Of a stretch of 24,718 bases of DNA, positions 15,983 to 23,319 are shown piece by piece (position 1 is the stretch's first letter; each line of letters begins with the position of its first letter). Source of the stretch: an uncultured Loktanella sp. (GTDB taxonomy: Bacteria; Pseudomonadota; Alphaproteobacteria; Rhodobacterales; Rhodobacteraceae); NCBI GenBank assembly GCA_913061335.1, contig CAJXTP010000012.1:1-24718 (forward strand). Direction: 5' to 3'. The translations under genes were made by a program, and so were the position numbers. The notes beneath the pieces are model-generated. The model did no database searches, was not told where the DNA came from, and saw only the letters and a program-made list of their open reading frames with translations.

Positions 15983-17572
15983 TTAATGCCGGAAGTGGCG
16001 CATGCCGGTGAACACCATCGCGATACCGGCGTCGTCTGCTGCGGCAATTACCTCGTCGTCGCGCATTGAGCCACCGGGTTGAATGACGCAGGTAGCGCCC
16101 GCAGCCGCAGCCTCTAGCAAACCATCTGCGAATGGGAAGAACGCATCAGATGCGACAGCTGACCCGATTGCCAGTGACTGCGGCAAGCCCATTGCCCCCG
16201 CCATGCGTTCTGCCTTTTGGGCGGCAATAAGCGCGCTATCGAGCCGGCTCATTTGGCCTGCGCCAACGCCAACCGTTGCACCGTCTTTGACATAAACAAT
16301 CGCGTTGGATTTAACGTGCTTGGCGACGGTCCATGCGAATTGCAGATCGGCCATTTGGGCGTCGGTTGGTTGAACCTTGGTCACAACCTTTAAGTCGCCC
16401 ATCGCCACATGACCCACGTCTTTGTCTTGGACAAGCATACCGCCAGCAACCTGTTTCATGGTGATCTGGGCCGCCTTTGGATCAGGCAAGCCATCTGTTG
16501 TCAGCAAGCGCAGGTTCTTTTTAGTCGCGAAAATTGCGCGGGCTGCGTCCGATGCACCCGGTGCAATCACAACTTCGGTGAAAATCTCGACAATCGCCTT
16601 TGCTGTGGCTTCATCCAGCGCGGTGTTCAGCGCGACAATGCCACCAAACGCAGACGTGCGGTCGCAGTCAAACGCGTTGGTGTAGGCTTCTAGCAATGTC
16701 GCGCCACGGGCCACGCCGCTTGGGTTCGCGTGCTTAATGATCGCGACGGCTGGACCGTCGGCAGGATCAAACTCGGCGACCAATTCAAACGCGGCATCGG
16801 TGTCGTTGATGTTATTGTAGGACAATGCCTTGCCCTGAAGCTGGGTCGCGGTCGCAACGCCCTGACGGTCTGTACCGTCAGTATAGAACGCGGCGGACTG
16901 GTGCGCATTTTCGCCGTAACGCATCGTCTGTTTATAGGTGCCTGCAATGGAGCGGCGGCGCGGTGTGTCTAGTTCAATCGCGCCGGCCATCCACGTGCTA
17001 ACAGCAGTGTCATAGGCGGCGGTGCGGCCATAAGCGGTTTGCGCCAGCTTTTGGCGGAACGCCAAGGTCGTCTGACCGTCGTTGGCATCCAATTCAGCCA
17101 ACAGCGCATCGTAATCCTCAACATCGGTAATCACGTTCACAAACGCATGGTTTTTAGCAGCAGAACGGATCATCGCGGGGCCGCCAATGTCGATGTTCTC
17201 GATGCAGGTATCAAAATCCGCACCCTTGGCGACGGTTTCTTCAAACGGGTACAGGTTCACGACCAACAGATCGATTGGGCCGATGTTATGCTCGGTCATC
17301 GCGTCGACATGCGCAGGCAAATCGCGGCGCGCCAAAAGGCCGCCATGCACAACAGGGTGTAGCGTCTTGACCCGCCCATCCATCATCTCTGGGAAGCCTG
17401 TGACATCGGCCACATCGCGCACGTCTAGCCCTGCATCGCGCAACGCCTTGGCAGACCCGCCAGTCGACAACAATTCGACCCCGCGGGCGGCAAGCGCCTT
17501 GCCCAGATCAAGCAATCCAGCTTTGTCAGATACAGAAAGAAGGGCGCGGCGCAGTGGTGCAAGGTCGGTCAT
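15983..17572 (-). CDS. purH: Bifunctional AICAR formyltransferase/IMP cyclohydrolase PurH
   Basis: PurH carries out the last two steps of de novo IMP synthesis: formylation of AICAR with 10-formyl-THF, then ring closure. The N-terminal cyclohydrolase (methylglyoxal-synthase-like) domain shows LLSVSDKAGL, LLSTGGSAKALRDAG, TGFPEMMDGRVKTLHP and VNLYPFEETV. The C-terminal transferase domain shows MRYGENAHQSAAFY, YNNINDTDAAFEL, IIKHANPSG, CDRTSAFGGIVALN and NAIVYVKDGATVGVGAGQMSR. At 529 residues it has the same length as E. coli PurH. ATG 17572 (GGGGGAT five bases upstream) is preferred to a TTG at 17584. It begins 15 bases after the heparinase-like gene and is followed after 10 bases by lspA, so its expression is tied to both. 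No other pur gene is in the window. Confidence 0.97.
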   Translation of the reverse strand: MTDLAPLRRALLSVSDKAGLLDLGKALAARGVELLSTGGSAKALRDAGLDVRDVADVTGFPEMMDGRVKTLHPVVHGGLLARRDLPAHVDAMTEHNIGPIDLLVVNLYPFEETVAKGADFDTCIENIDIGGPAMIRSAAKNHAFVNVITDVEDYDALLAELDANDGQTTLAFRQKLAQTAYGRTAAYDTAVSTWMAGAIELDTPRRRSIAGTYKQTMRYGENAHQSAAFYTDGTDRQGVATATQLQGKALSYNNINDTDAAFELVAEFDPADGPAVAIIKHANPSGVARGATLLEAYTNAFDCDRTSAFGGIVALNTALDEATAKAIVEIFTEVVIAPGASDAARAIFATKKNLRLLTTDGLPDPKAAQITMKQVAGGMLVQDKDVGHVAMGDLKVVTKVQPTDAQMADLQFAWTVAKHVKSNAIVYVKDGATVGVGAGQMSRLDSALIAAQKAERMAGAMGLPQSLAIGSAVASDAFFPFADGLLEAAAAGATCVIQPGGSMRDDEVIAAADDAGIAMVFTGMRHFRH

Positions 17573-17587
17573 GTGATCCCCCAAGAA

Positions 17588-19342
17588 TCAATCTTCAGTT
17601 GGGTCCATCAAGTCGTCGGTGACCAGATCACGCACACCATCGGGCGTATCCTGAGCCTTGGCCAACGACCAACGGACGCGCGTCGCATATGCCATTGTGC
17701 GCCCAGATAAAACCACCTGCTGGCTCGGACGGGGCTTTAATCGGCCATTTTCCAAATAAACTGATGGTTCAAGCGTCATTTCTGCGTGACCATCTTGGCG
17801 CAGTATCCAAATCTCGCCGGATTTGAGCGCCAACGAGATTGCAGCGCCGCCCATATCGATTTTCGCATCGACGTCAGGATGCAGGTGAAACCGCACCGAA
17901 TATTGAATGCCTTGCAAGGCAGTTCGATCCAAAGCTGCATCAAATTTCGCCTTGTCAGCGTCAAGCAACGTGGTCAGTAGATCTTCGCCGACCATGCCAC
18001 GCCCATCGATGGCCAAATCGAGCGTGCGGGCATGCGTCAACCCGTGGGTGCCGCGATATCCGTCATGTGACAGCTCTAATCTGCGCCCGTCGTGCAGGCT
18101 TGAAAAATGCGCCTGAACAATTTGGGGAACATCAACCAGCAGCTCTTGTCGTGCGGTGTTTAACCTGCTTGGCGGGCCAAGACGCGACGACGAATATCCC
18201 TCTAAGCAGACGGTGCTATGCGACGGTGTCGCCCGACCAGCGCGGCGCCATTCTTCGCCAAATGAGCGCCCCGATCCGCAGCTTACGATCATTGGGCGAC
18301 GGCCAGATGTAACCTCCAGCGCGAGCGTGCTGGCATGCGCATTGATCGATTCCGCGCCTGTTGGCGGCGCTGCGACATCGATCACAATGGTCGTGCGTCC
18401 GGCGCTAAGACGGGCAAACCCCATATGTGGCCCCTCGCCCGCGCGGGTTTTATCGCCGCTTGCAGCTAAGGCATGATCCAAGCGACCATCAAGCCCGCGC
18501 CCACCACCGTGAAAACGGGCCAAGCCGCCATCCGCATGCCGCAAGGCGCGCAACGTCGGGGCAATGCGGGCAATCGCGGTCAAGATCGGCGCGGGTGGCT
18601 GGCGGTTCATCTCGGTCAATGCTTGCACGGTCCACGTCAGCAATGTCAGCACCTCAAGCAATTCTTCGGGGTTGCGGGTCAGAATGCCGCCTGTGTCATC
18701 AATTTCGCGGGCACAATCGCGGGCCAATGCCTTAACAGCGGGATCGACGTGTTCTTCCATGCCCTCGAGCGAAAGGCCTGCGTAAATCATCCCTGTCAGG
18801 GCCTCAAAACGGGGCAAGCCGCGTTGCGAGGTTTTCCAGCGCCGTGACAAGAATATTGTTTGCTGCGCAAGCGAGCGGTAAAATGCATCGCTTGCGTCTT
18901 TTTCTTGGCCGCGCAGTAGGAAAAATCCGTGTTGTATCCAGCGGATCAAACGGCGGCCAACCAAATCAGGGGTCCAGCCAGCGCCGCGCCCACGGCCATA
19001 GCGCACGATCCAATCAGCGACCCAAGTCTGCGCACAAGCCCGCGCCTTTGCATCGCCAACAGCGGCCAAATCATCAAGCCACGCGCAGCCTTGCAGTTCT
19101 TCGGCAACAACGGGATTGTCAGGAACGATGTCCCAGATCGACGCATCTTTGGCCTCAGTCAGAGCACCGGAAAACAGGAAATTACCCGCAACAAGCTGCC
19201 GACCACGGGCGAAATGACCGATTGTGCGGGGTTCTGGCTGGCTTACAAATCCGGTCGCAGGACGCGCACGGCTGGCGGCACGCGCGTGAACACGGTGCAT
19301 GAAATGCGTAGCGCCTGCGCGCCATGTCTGCGGTCTTGCCAC
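17588..19342 (-). CDS. Heparinase II/III family protein
   Basis: The fold is an alpha/alpha toroid followed by a beta-sandwich, as in polysaccharide lyases of the heparinase II/III class. The N-terminal half (1-290) is helical, with GNFLFSG, WVADWIVRYGRGRGAGWTPDLVGRRLIRWIQH and LPRFEALTGMIYAGL. The C-terminal half holds HADGGLARFHGGG, NAHASTLALEVTSGRRPMIVSCGSG, HSTVCLEG and VRFHLHPDVDAKI, the last two being typical of the family. No signal peptide is seen, so a secreted lyase role is doubtful. In Rhodobacteraceae this gene is regularly placed between rsmB and purH; its substrate is unknown. It starts at GTG 19342 (AAGG about ten bases upstream); ATG 19300 is an alternative. It is 59 bases after rsmB and 15 before purH. 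Confidence 0.88.
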   Translation of the reverse strand: MARPQTWRAGATHFMHRVHARAASRARPATGFVSQPEPRTIGHFARGRQLVAGNFLFSGALTEAKDASIWDIVPDNPVVAEELQGCAWLDDLAAVGDAKARACAQTWVADWIVRYGRGRGAGWTPDLVGRRLIRWIQHGFFLLRGQEKDASDAFYRSLAQQTIFLSRRWKTSQRGLPRFEALTGMIYAGLSLEGMEEHVDPAVKALARDCAREIDDTGGILTRNPEELLEVLTLLTWTVQALTEMNRQPPAPILTAIARIAPTLRALRHADGGLARFHGGGRGLDGRLDHALAASGDKTRAGEGPHMGFARLSAGRTTIVIDVAAPPTGAESINAHASTLALEVTSGRRPMIVSCGSGRSFGEEWRRAGRATPSHSTVCLEGYSSSRLGPPSRLNTARQELLVDVPQIVQAHFSSLHDGRRLELSHDGYRGTHGLTHARTLDLAIDGRGMVGEDLLTTLLDADKAKFDAALDRTALQGIQYSVRFHLHPDVDAKIDMGGAAISLALKSGEIWILRQDGHAEMTLEPSVYLENGRLKPRPSQQVVLSGRTMAYATRVRWSLAKAQDTPDGVRDLVTDDLMDPTED

Positions 19343-19401
19343 GATACTGCTGCCTTCGACTTCGCGCTGATGCGCTGTGTTATTGCAGGTATCTTAGGGC
19401 G

Positions 19402-20673
19402 CTAGGACGGCTTTGTCAGCACCGCAATATAGAAACCGTCCATGCCGCCCATTTCTGGCCAATAATCAGGGCGCAGACGCAGGCCACCTTCAAAGGTTGT
19501 CCAGTCTGGATCAATGCCGGCGCGGTCGGTTGCATTGCGATCCACGGTCAGGCCGGGGTGACGCTCTAGCGCCTCTTCGACCTGTACTTCGCCTTCGTCA
19601 GGCAGCAACGAACAGGTACAAAACACCAGCTTGCCGCCCGGCTTTAGCAGGGTCAGGGAATGGTCGATCATCGCTTCTTGTTGGGCGATCAGATCGGCGA
19701 ATTCGGTGCCGTCTTTGGCATAAGGCAAATCCGGATGACGGCGAATGGTACCCGTCGCGGAACACGGCGCATCGAGCAAAACCGCGTCATACTGACCGGT
19801 CAGATCAAACGCATCCGCCACGATCAGTTCGGCATTTTCATTCACACGGGCCAAGTTTTCAGCGACGCGGCCCATGCGGGTTTTGGAAATATCCACCGCA
19901 GTGACCACAGCACCCGCGGCAGCCAATTGCATGGTCTTCCCACCCGGAGCAGCGCAAATATCCAGAACGGTCATGCCCTTTGTCGGGGCAAGCATCTGCA
20001 CGGGAATGGCAGCGGCCACATCTTGGACCCACCATTCGCCAGCCTCAAATCCGGCAAGGCTACTGACCTGACCCGCATTTGGCACGCGCACAGACCCTGT
20101 CGGCAAAACAAAGCCGTCGACCGCAGCGGCCAAAGCCGCCGGATCACCTTTTGGTGTCAGATCAAGCGGCGCGCCTGCAAAATGGGCGGCGTCCATTGCG
20201 TCCATCGGCTTGCGGCCCCACGCGGCGACCATCGGCTGGCGCAACCAACCGGGCATCAGCGGGACGTTACGTTTATGCCAAGCATCTGGGCCCTCGGCTG
20301 CAATTTTGCGCAGCACGGCGTTGACCATGCCCTTGAACGAATGGGTATTCTTGTTCTGCGATGTAATTTCAACATAGGCGTTCACAACGCCGTGGGCTGC
20401 CTCGCCTCCGGTCAGCTCAATCACCCCAAGACGCAGGGCATTCATGACGTTTTCGGGCGGGGCCTTTTTCAGGTATGGCTTGAGCATCCGGTCAGCGCGG
20501 TCCAAGCCACGCAACGCATCGGTGGTTAATCGCTGGGCGCGGGCACGATCCGCTGGCTCCAGATGATCCAACGCACCGCCGCCGATCAGCTCTGACAACA
20601 AGCGGCCGTCCTCAAAAATCTGATCCATCAGATAATGCGCGGCGCGGCGCGGTGGCAGACCTGTTTTGCTCAT
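19402..20673 (-). CDS. rsmB: 16S rRNA (cytosine-C5) methyltransferase, RsmB/NOP family
   Basis: RsmB-type enzymes methylate C967 of 16S rRNA, using SAM. The N-terminal NusB-like RNA-binding domain is present (1-130, with ARAQRLTTDALRGLDRAD and KNTHSFKGMVNAVLRKIA). The Rossmann methyltransferase follows: VLDICAAPGGKT (237-247, SAM), DAPCSATGTIRRHPD (301-315, Cys304 for product release) and FCTCSLLPDEGE with catalytic Cys354. At 423 residues the length is normal. ATG 20673 has AAGGG about eight bases upstream. It is the promoter-proximal gene of the long minus-strand array and is divergent from the DUF1674 gene across 69 bases. The NOP family has several substrates; the NusB domain makes RsmB the best assignment, with another rRNA cytosine methyltransferase as the alternative. 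Confidence 0.93.
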   Translation of the reverse strand: MSKTGLPPRRAAHYLMDQIFEDGRLLSELIGGGALDHLEPADRARAQRLTTDALRGLDRADRMLKPYLKKAPPENVMNALRLGVIELTGGEAAHGVVNAYVEITSQNKNTHSFKGMVNAVLRKIAAEGPDAWHKRNVPLMPGWLRQPMVAAWGRKPMDAMDAAHFAGAPLDLTPKGDPAALAAAVDGFVLPTGSVRVPNAGQVSSLAGFEAGEWWVQDVAAAIPVQMLAPTKGMTVLDICAAPGGKTMQLAAAGAVVTAVDISKTRMGRVAENLARVNENAELIVADAFDLTGQYDAVLLDAPCSATGTIRRHPDLPYAKDGTEFADLIAQQEAMIDHSLTLLKPGGKLVFCTCSLLPDEGEVQVEEALERHPGLTVDRNATDRAGIDPDWTTFEGGLRLRPDYWPEMGGMDGFYIAVLTKPS

Positions 20674-20683
20674 GGGGAATCCC

Positions 20684-20711
20684 TTGTTTTCACTGCCGCT
20701 GGGGGTATATC
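20684..20711 (+). promoter_or_regulatory. Candidate sigma-70 promoter for the DUF1674-aldolase pair
   Basis: TTGTTT at 20684-20689 and TATATC at 20706-20711 are separated by 16 bases, in the 69-base gap between rsmB and the DUF1674 gene. Matches are 3/6 and 4/6 to the consensus. A start near 20718 would give a leader of about 25 bases containing AAGGAG. The rsmB promoter must share the gap, but I see no clean pair on that strand. Confidence 0.4.
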
Positions 20712-20742
20712 AATCACGACGATCCCACAAGGAGCAGCCCCA

Positions 20743-20910
20743 ATGACCGATGACATGCCCGATGCGGCGAAACGCGCCTTGGCCGAAGCCGTTGAGCGAC
20801 GCAAAAAAGCAGGCGATGTTGCGTTGCCAAAAGAGCTTGGCGGCCGCGATGGCCCCGAGGCCGTGCGCTATGGCGATTGGGAGAAAAAGGGCATCGCCAT
20901 TGATTTTTAA
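20743..20910 (+). CDS. DUF1674 protein, SDHAF4-like succinate dehydrogenase assembly factor
   Basis: A 55-residue protein that is helical and charged at the start (AAKRALAEAVERRKKAG). It ends with the highly conserved DUF1674 signature (GGRDGPEAVRYGDWE, then KKG and a final DF). DUF1674 is the bacterial form of the mitochondrial factor SDHAF4/Sdh8, which helps FAD-loaded SdhA before it joins the complex. No sdh genes lie in this window. ATG 20743 is chosen because AAGGAG (20729-20734) is eight bases upstream. The frame extends back to 20635 within rsmB, but that part is antisense shadow. It is divergent from rsmB and followed by the aldolase gene after 65 bases, probably on one transcript. 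The family is clear; the assembly role is inferred from eukaryotic relatives. Confidence 0.9.
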   Translation: MTDDMPDAAKRALAEAVERRKKAGDVALPKELGGRDGPEAVRYGDWEKKGIAIDF

Positions 20911-20975
20911 TCGGTGATGGACAACGCAGGCCGCCATGGCGCAAAACTGACGCAACTGCATCAAGGGGCCACGCC

Positions 20976-21752
20976 ATGAAACTCGACATCAATCCATTCA
21001 CCCACGCGATCAAAGCCGGAACTAAGCAAATCGGTCTTTGGATCACCCTCGCCGACGGGCTTGCAGCCGAAGTTGTCGCAGGCGCAGGGTACGATTGGGT
21101 TGTGGTCGATACCGAACATTCGCCTGGCGACGGGCTGGATACGGCCGCGCAACTGCAAGCCTTTGCAGGGACCAAAACCACCGCGCTAGTGCGTCCGGCA
21201 TGGAATGACGCCGTGCTGATCAAACGGGCGTTGGACATTGGGGCAAAAGGCCTTGTGATCCCGATGATCCAATCGGTTGAGGAAGCAAAGCAAGCGATCG
21301 CAGCAACACGGTATCCGCCAAACGGCATACGCGGGGTCGCGGGTGGCACACGGGCCACAAAATTCGGACGGATCACCGATTATTATGACCGCATTGACAC
21401 CGAACTGACCGTCATCTTGCAGCTTGAAACCGCAGCAGCGATTGGCTGTGCGACTGAAATCGCTGCCCTTGATGGGGTCGACGGGATCTTCTTTGGTCCC
21501 GCAGACATCGCCGCAGACATCGGACATTTGGGCAACCCGATGCACGAAGACGTCTGGGCATTGATCAAGCCCGCAGCTGCCAAATTGCAAGCGATGGGCA
21601 TACCCTGCGGCACGCTGGTGTTGGACACGGCATTTGCAGCGGACTTGCTGAACACTGATTTCACATTCGTGGCGACGGGCACCGATGCATCCGCATTCGC
21701 GCGGGCTGTCGACGGGCTGTTAGCGCAAGTCAAAGACGGCATAGCCACCTAG
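20976..21752 (+). CDS. HpcH/HpaI aldolase family protein (2-oxo acid class II aldolase)
   Basis: Class II pyruvate-type aldolases cleave or form 4-hydroxy-2-oxo acids using a divalent metal. The 258-residue TIM barrel has GLWITLADG (20-28), VVVDTEHSP with His48 (the base in HpcH), ALVRPAWND with Arg73, IPMIQSVEEAKQAIAATRYPP, a GIRG turn, LQLETAAAI with metal ligand Glu151, and FFGPADIAADIG with metal ligand Asp177. All key residues expected from HpcH/HpaI (YfaU-like) enzymes are present. The preferred substrate cannot be read from the sequence, since these enzymes are promiscuous; citrate lyase beta is excluded by length and motif. ATG 20976 has AAGGGG eight bases upstream. No aromatic-degradation genes (hpa) are nearby, so 4-hydroxyphenylacetate catabolism is not implied. 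Confidence 0.9.
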   Translation: MKLDINPFTHAIKAGTKQIGLWITLADGLAAEVVAGAGYDWVVVDTEHSPGDGLDTAAQLQAFAGTKTTALVRPAWNDAVLIKRALDIGAKGLVIPMIQSVEEAKQAIAATRYPPNGIRGVAGGTRATKFGRITDYYDRIDTELTVILQLETAAAIGCATEIAALDGVDGIFFGPADIAADIGHLGNPMHEDVWALIKPAAAKLQAMGIPCGTLVLDTAFAADLLNTDFTFVATGTDASAFARAVDGLLAQVKDGIAT

Positions 21753-21765
21753 TTAGCCCTCGCCT

Positions 21766-21830
21766 CGCTTTTTTCTAAATACTCTGGGGTACGGGGCAAA
21801 GCCCCGCCTGTCGACGTGCGCAGCACGGCG
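21766..21830. repeat. Rhodobacteraceae-type intergenic hairpin element after the aldolase gene
   Basis: The stretch TTTTTTCTAAATACTCTGGG (from 21770) runs into CGGGGC-AAA-GCCCCG (21792-21806). A second hairpin CGTGC-GCA-GCACG follows (21815-21827). I recall similar AAATACTC followed by a GGGGC/GCCCC hairpin downstream of many genes in this family, which suggests a dispersed element. On this copy the GC-rich stem could terminate the aldolase transcript, but it has no U-tract after it. Confidence 0.45.
21792..21806 (+). terminator. Possible terminator after the HpcH/HpaI aldolase gene
   Basis: The 6-bp stem CGGGGC/GCCCCG with an AAA loop lies 40 bases after the aldolase stop. A T-rich run precedes rather than follows the stem on the plus strand, so it would act as a terminator only weakly in this direction. 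Confidence 0.4.
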
Positions 21831-21860
21831 AACGCTCTTTCACGATAATACCCTTAAACG

Positions 21861-21890
21861 CAAAAATGCCCGCCAAGTTGGCGGGCATTT
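21861..21890 (-). terminator. Rho-independent terminator of rpsO
   Basis: On the minus strand an 11-bp perfect stem (AAATGCCCGCC, loop AACTT, GGCGGGCATTT; 21864-21890) runs straight into a U-tract. It is 26 bases beyond the rpsO stop. It is the strongest terminator in the window. On the plus strand the stem is followed by only TTT, so it may work weakly in both directions. Confidence 0.9.
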
Positions 21891-21916
21891 CAGTATTAGC
21901 GTGACATGTGCGGCAG

Positions 21917-22186
21917 TTAGCGGCGCAGGCCCAAACGCTTGATCAGGTCCTGGTAACGGGCCTCATCCTTCGCGCGAGCATAATCGAGCAGCTTACGACG
22001 CAGAGCAACCATTTTCAAAAGACCACGACGACCGTGGTTGTCTTTTTTGTGGGTCTTGAAGTGCTCTGTCAGGGTGGCGATGCGGGATGACAGGATCGCA
22101 ACTTGAACTTCGGGCGAACCAGTGTCGCCTTCTTTCGTTGCGAATTCTTTCATTACGCGGGCTTTTTCTTCAGCAGTAATCGACAT
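21917..22186 (-). CDS. rpsO: 30S ribosomal protein S15
   Basis: S15 binds the 16S rRNA central domain early in 30S assembly and forms inter-subunit bridge contacts. The 89-residue protein shows all S15 blocks: TGSPEVQVAILSSRI (22-36), LTEHFKTHKKDNHGRRGLLKMVALRRKLLDY and the C-terminal YQDLIKRLGLRR. AAGGAG, six bases before ATG 22186, is a strong ribosome binding site. The gene is a single transcription unit: a leader of over 100 bases lies upstream with a possible folded element, and a strong terminator lies downstream. The usual downstream gene pnp is not here, and upstream is an RTX gene instead of truB. That break of the common truB-rpsO-pnp order is the only oddity. Confidence 0.98.
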   Translation of the reverse strand: MSITAEEKARVMKEFATKEGDTGSPEVQVAILSSRIATLTEHFKTHKKDNHGRRGLLKMVALRRKLLDYARAKDEARYQDLIKRLGLRR

Positions 22187-22252
22187 CGGGGTCTCCTTGT
22201 TTAAAGGTTGATGGCGCGATCCGGGATGTCGTCCAGAAAAGGCCCATGGAGT

Positions 22253-22281
22253 ATCCGCCCAAGGGGATTCCCTGTGCGGAT
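22253..22281 (-). promoter_or_regulatory. Structured element in the rpsO leader, possible S15 autoregulatory site
   Basis: On the minus strand, ATCCGC and GCGGAT (22276-22281 and 22253-22258) pair as an outer stem. AGGG/CCCT (22270-22273 and 22262-22265) form an inner stem with an AATC loop. The element ends 67 bases before the rpsO start. Ribosomal protein S15 is known to bind its own leader RNA in several phyla through unrelated structures, so this is a candidate. The promoter position is unknown, so whether the element is transcribed is not certain. Confidence 0.35.
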
Positions 22282-22301
22282 GGCTGCGTTTAAGACAGTC
22301 A

Positions 22302-22307
22302 CGTCAA
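22302..22307 (-). promoter_or_regulatory. Candidate -35 element for rpsO
   Basis: TTGACG (minus strand, 22307-22302) is a 5/6 match to the -35 consensus, in the space between the RTX terminator and rpsO. No convincing -10 lies 16-18 bases further on. It overlaps the U-tract of the RTX terminator. Confidence 0.3.
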
Positions 22308-22332
22308 AAAGAAAAGGTTTTTGTCGAAACCT
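22306..22332 (-). terminator. Rho-independent terminator of the RTX gene
   Basis: Nine bases beyond the RTX stop on the minus strand, AGGTTT (22332-22327) pairs with AAACCT (22320-22315) around a CGACAA loop. It is followed by TTTTCTTTTT (22315-22306). The stem is AT-leaning and only 6 bp long, but the U-tract is long and well placed. Confidence 0.75.
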
Positions 22333-22341
22333 GTTGTCAGA

Positions 22342-23229
22342 TCAAATAGCCGTCAGCAATATCGGCACACTGGCCAGATCCAGCGCGGCATGCCCTGCAA
22401 ATGTGGCCACGATTTCACTGTCTGCAAACAGTAGAACCCCATCATCGGTATCTTCGAACCGCAAAACTGGGGCTGTAGTCAATGCATCATACGCCACTTC
22501 GATCGTATCTTCATCAGGATTGAAGTCGTCTACATATGCGTTGGAATCACTGCTTAAGCCAAACAGGTCGGCTCCAGTGCCGCCGTTCAAATTATCACCC
22601 GTACCTGCGATCAGCACGTCGTCACCCGCACTGCCGTTTAGGTAATCCATCGCGCCATCATCGTCGCGACCATCCAGCAGATCATCACCCGATCCACCGA
22701 ACAGAACATCGGCGCCATTGCCGCCAATCAGCGTGTCATTCCCCAGATATCCTTGAAGCGCGTCAGCGCCATCACCGCCTTGCAGAATATCCGTGCCGTC
22801 ACCACCGATCATCGCATCGTCACCAGTTCCACCAAACATCACGTCGTCACCAACATGACCGTAAAGCGTATCATCGCCACCGCCGCCAATGATTACATCA
22901 TCGCCGCGACCACCATGCAATTCGTCGTCGCCATCACCGCCATCAACGGTGTCATTGCCATCCTCGGCGTCAATCAGGTCATCACCGCCACCTGTGACAA
23001 TGTCATCATCGCCGCTGCCTGAAAATATGATTGTATCATCACCCGATTGATCAGACACGCCCTGCGCGCTGTCATCAAGAATGGCATCCAAGCTGACGAT
23101 TTCCAGTTCTTCATCGGTATCGGTCGAAGCGGACGCGTCACCCTCGGCGTCACCGCCAAAGCCAAAATCCGTATCGGTAAACATAATAGCCGACAGTGCC
23201 AGGCTTAATAATCCAAGTATCGCAAGCAT
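22342..23229 (-). CDS. RTX (hemolysin-type) calcium-binding repeat protein
   Basis: A very acidic 295-residue protein. Residues 1-17 form one hydrophobic segment (MLAILGLLSLALSAIMF) with no clear signal-peptidase site, probably an inner-membrane anchor. After an Asp/Glu-rich linker, residues 62-222 hold about ten nonapeptide repeats of the GGxGxDxLx type (for example SGDDTIIF, GGRGDDVII, GGTGDDAM, GGNGADVLF). These fold into a calcium-binding beta-roll. The C-terminus (VDDFNPDEDTIEVAYD, then FAD, ATFAGH) is like the tail of type I secreted proteins, but no transporter genes are here. ATG 23229 is chosen (GGAAG seven bases before, hydrophobic segment immediately after); the frame extends to 23286. 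There is no enzymatic domain. Partner and function are unknown. Confidence 0.87.
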   Translation of the reverse strand: MLAILGLLSLALSAIMFTDTDFGFGGDAEGDASASTDTDEELEIVSLDAILDDSAQGVSDQSGDDTIIFSGSGDDDIVTGGGDDLIDAEDGNDTVDGGDGDDELHGGRGDDVIIGGGGDDTLYGHVGDDVMFGGTGDDAMIGGDGTDILQGGDGADALQGYLGNDTLIGGNGADVLFGGSGDDLLDGRDDDGAMDYLNGSAGDDVLIAGTGDNLNGGTGADLFGLSSDSNAYVDDFNPDEDTIEVAYDALTTAPVLRFEDTDDGVLLFADSEIVATFAGHAALDLASVPILLTAI

Positions 23230-23319
23230 CGCGCATCTTCCGCAAATTAAGGTCACCCCGACCCAAGTCACATATGTAGCACGCAAGGTCTGGTGAATGG
23301 GTTAATTCGCGATAGATAG

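Noticed and set aside
19660..20529. Open frame of 289 codons on the plus strand inside rsmB
   Set aside because: Antisense to a strongly conserved methyltransferase, with no ribosome binding site or known protein pattern; it is a shadow of GC-rich codon use.
22536..23022. Repeated DNA that could suggest a CRISPR array or satellite
   Set aside because: The periodicity (27 bases) follows the RTX nonapeptide codons on the minus strand; there are no constant repeats with unique spacers.
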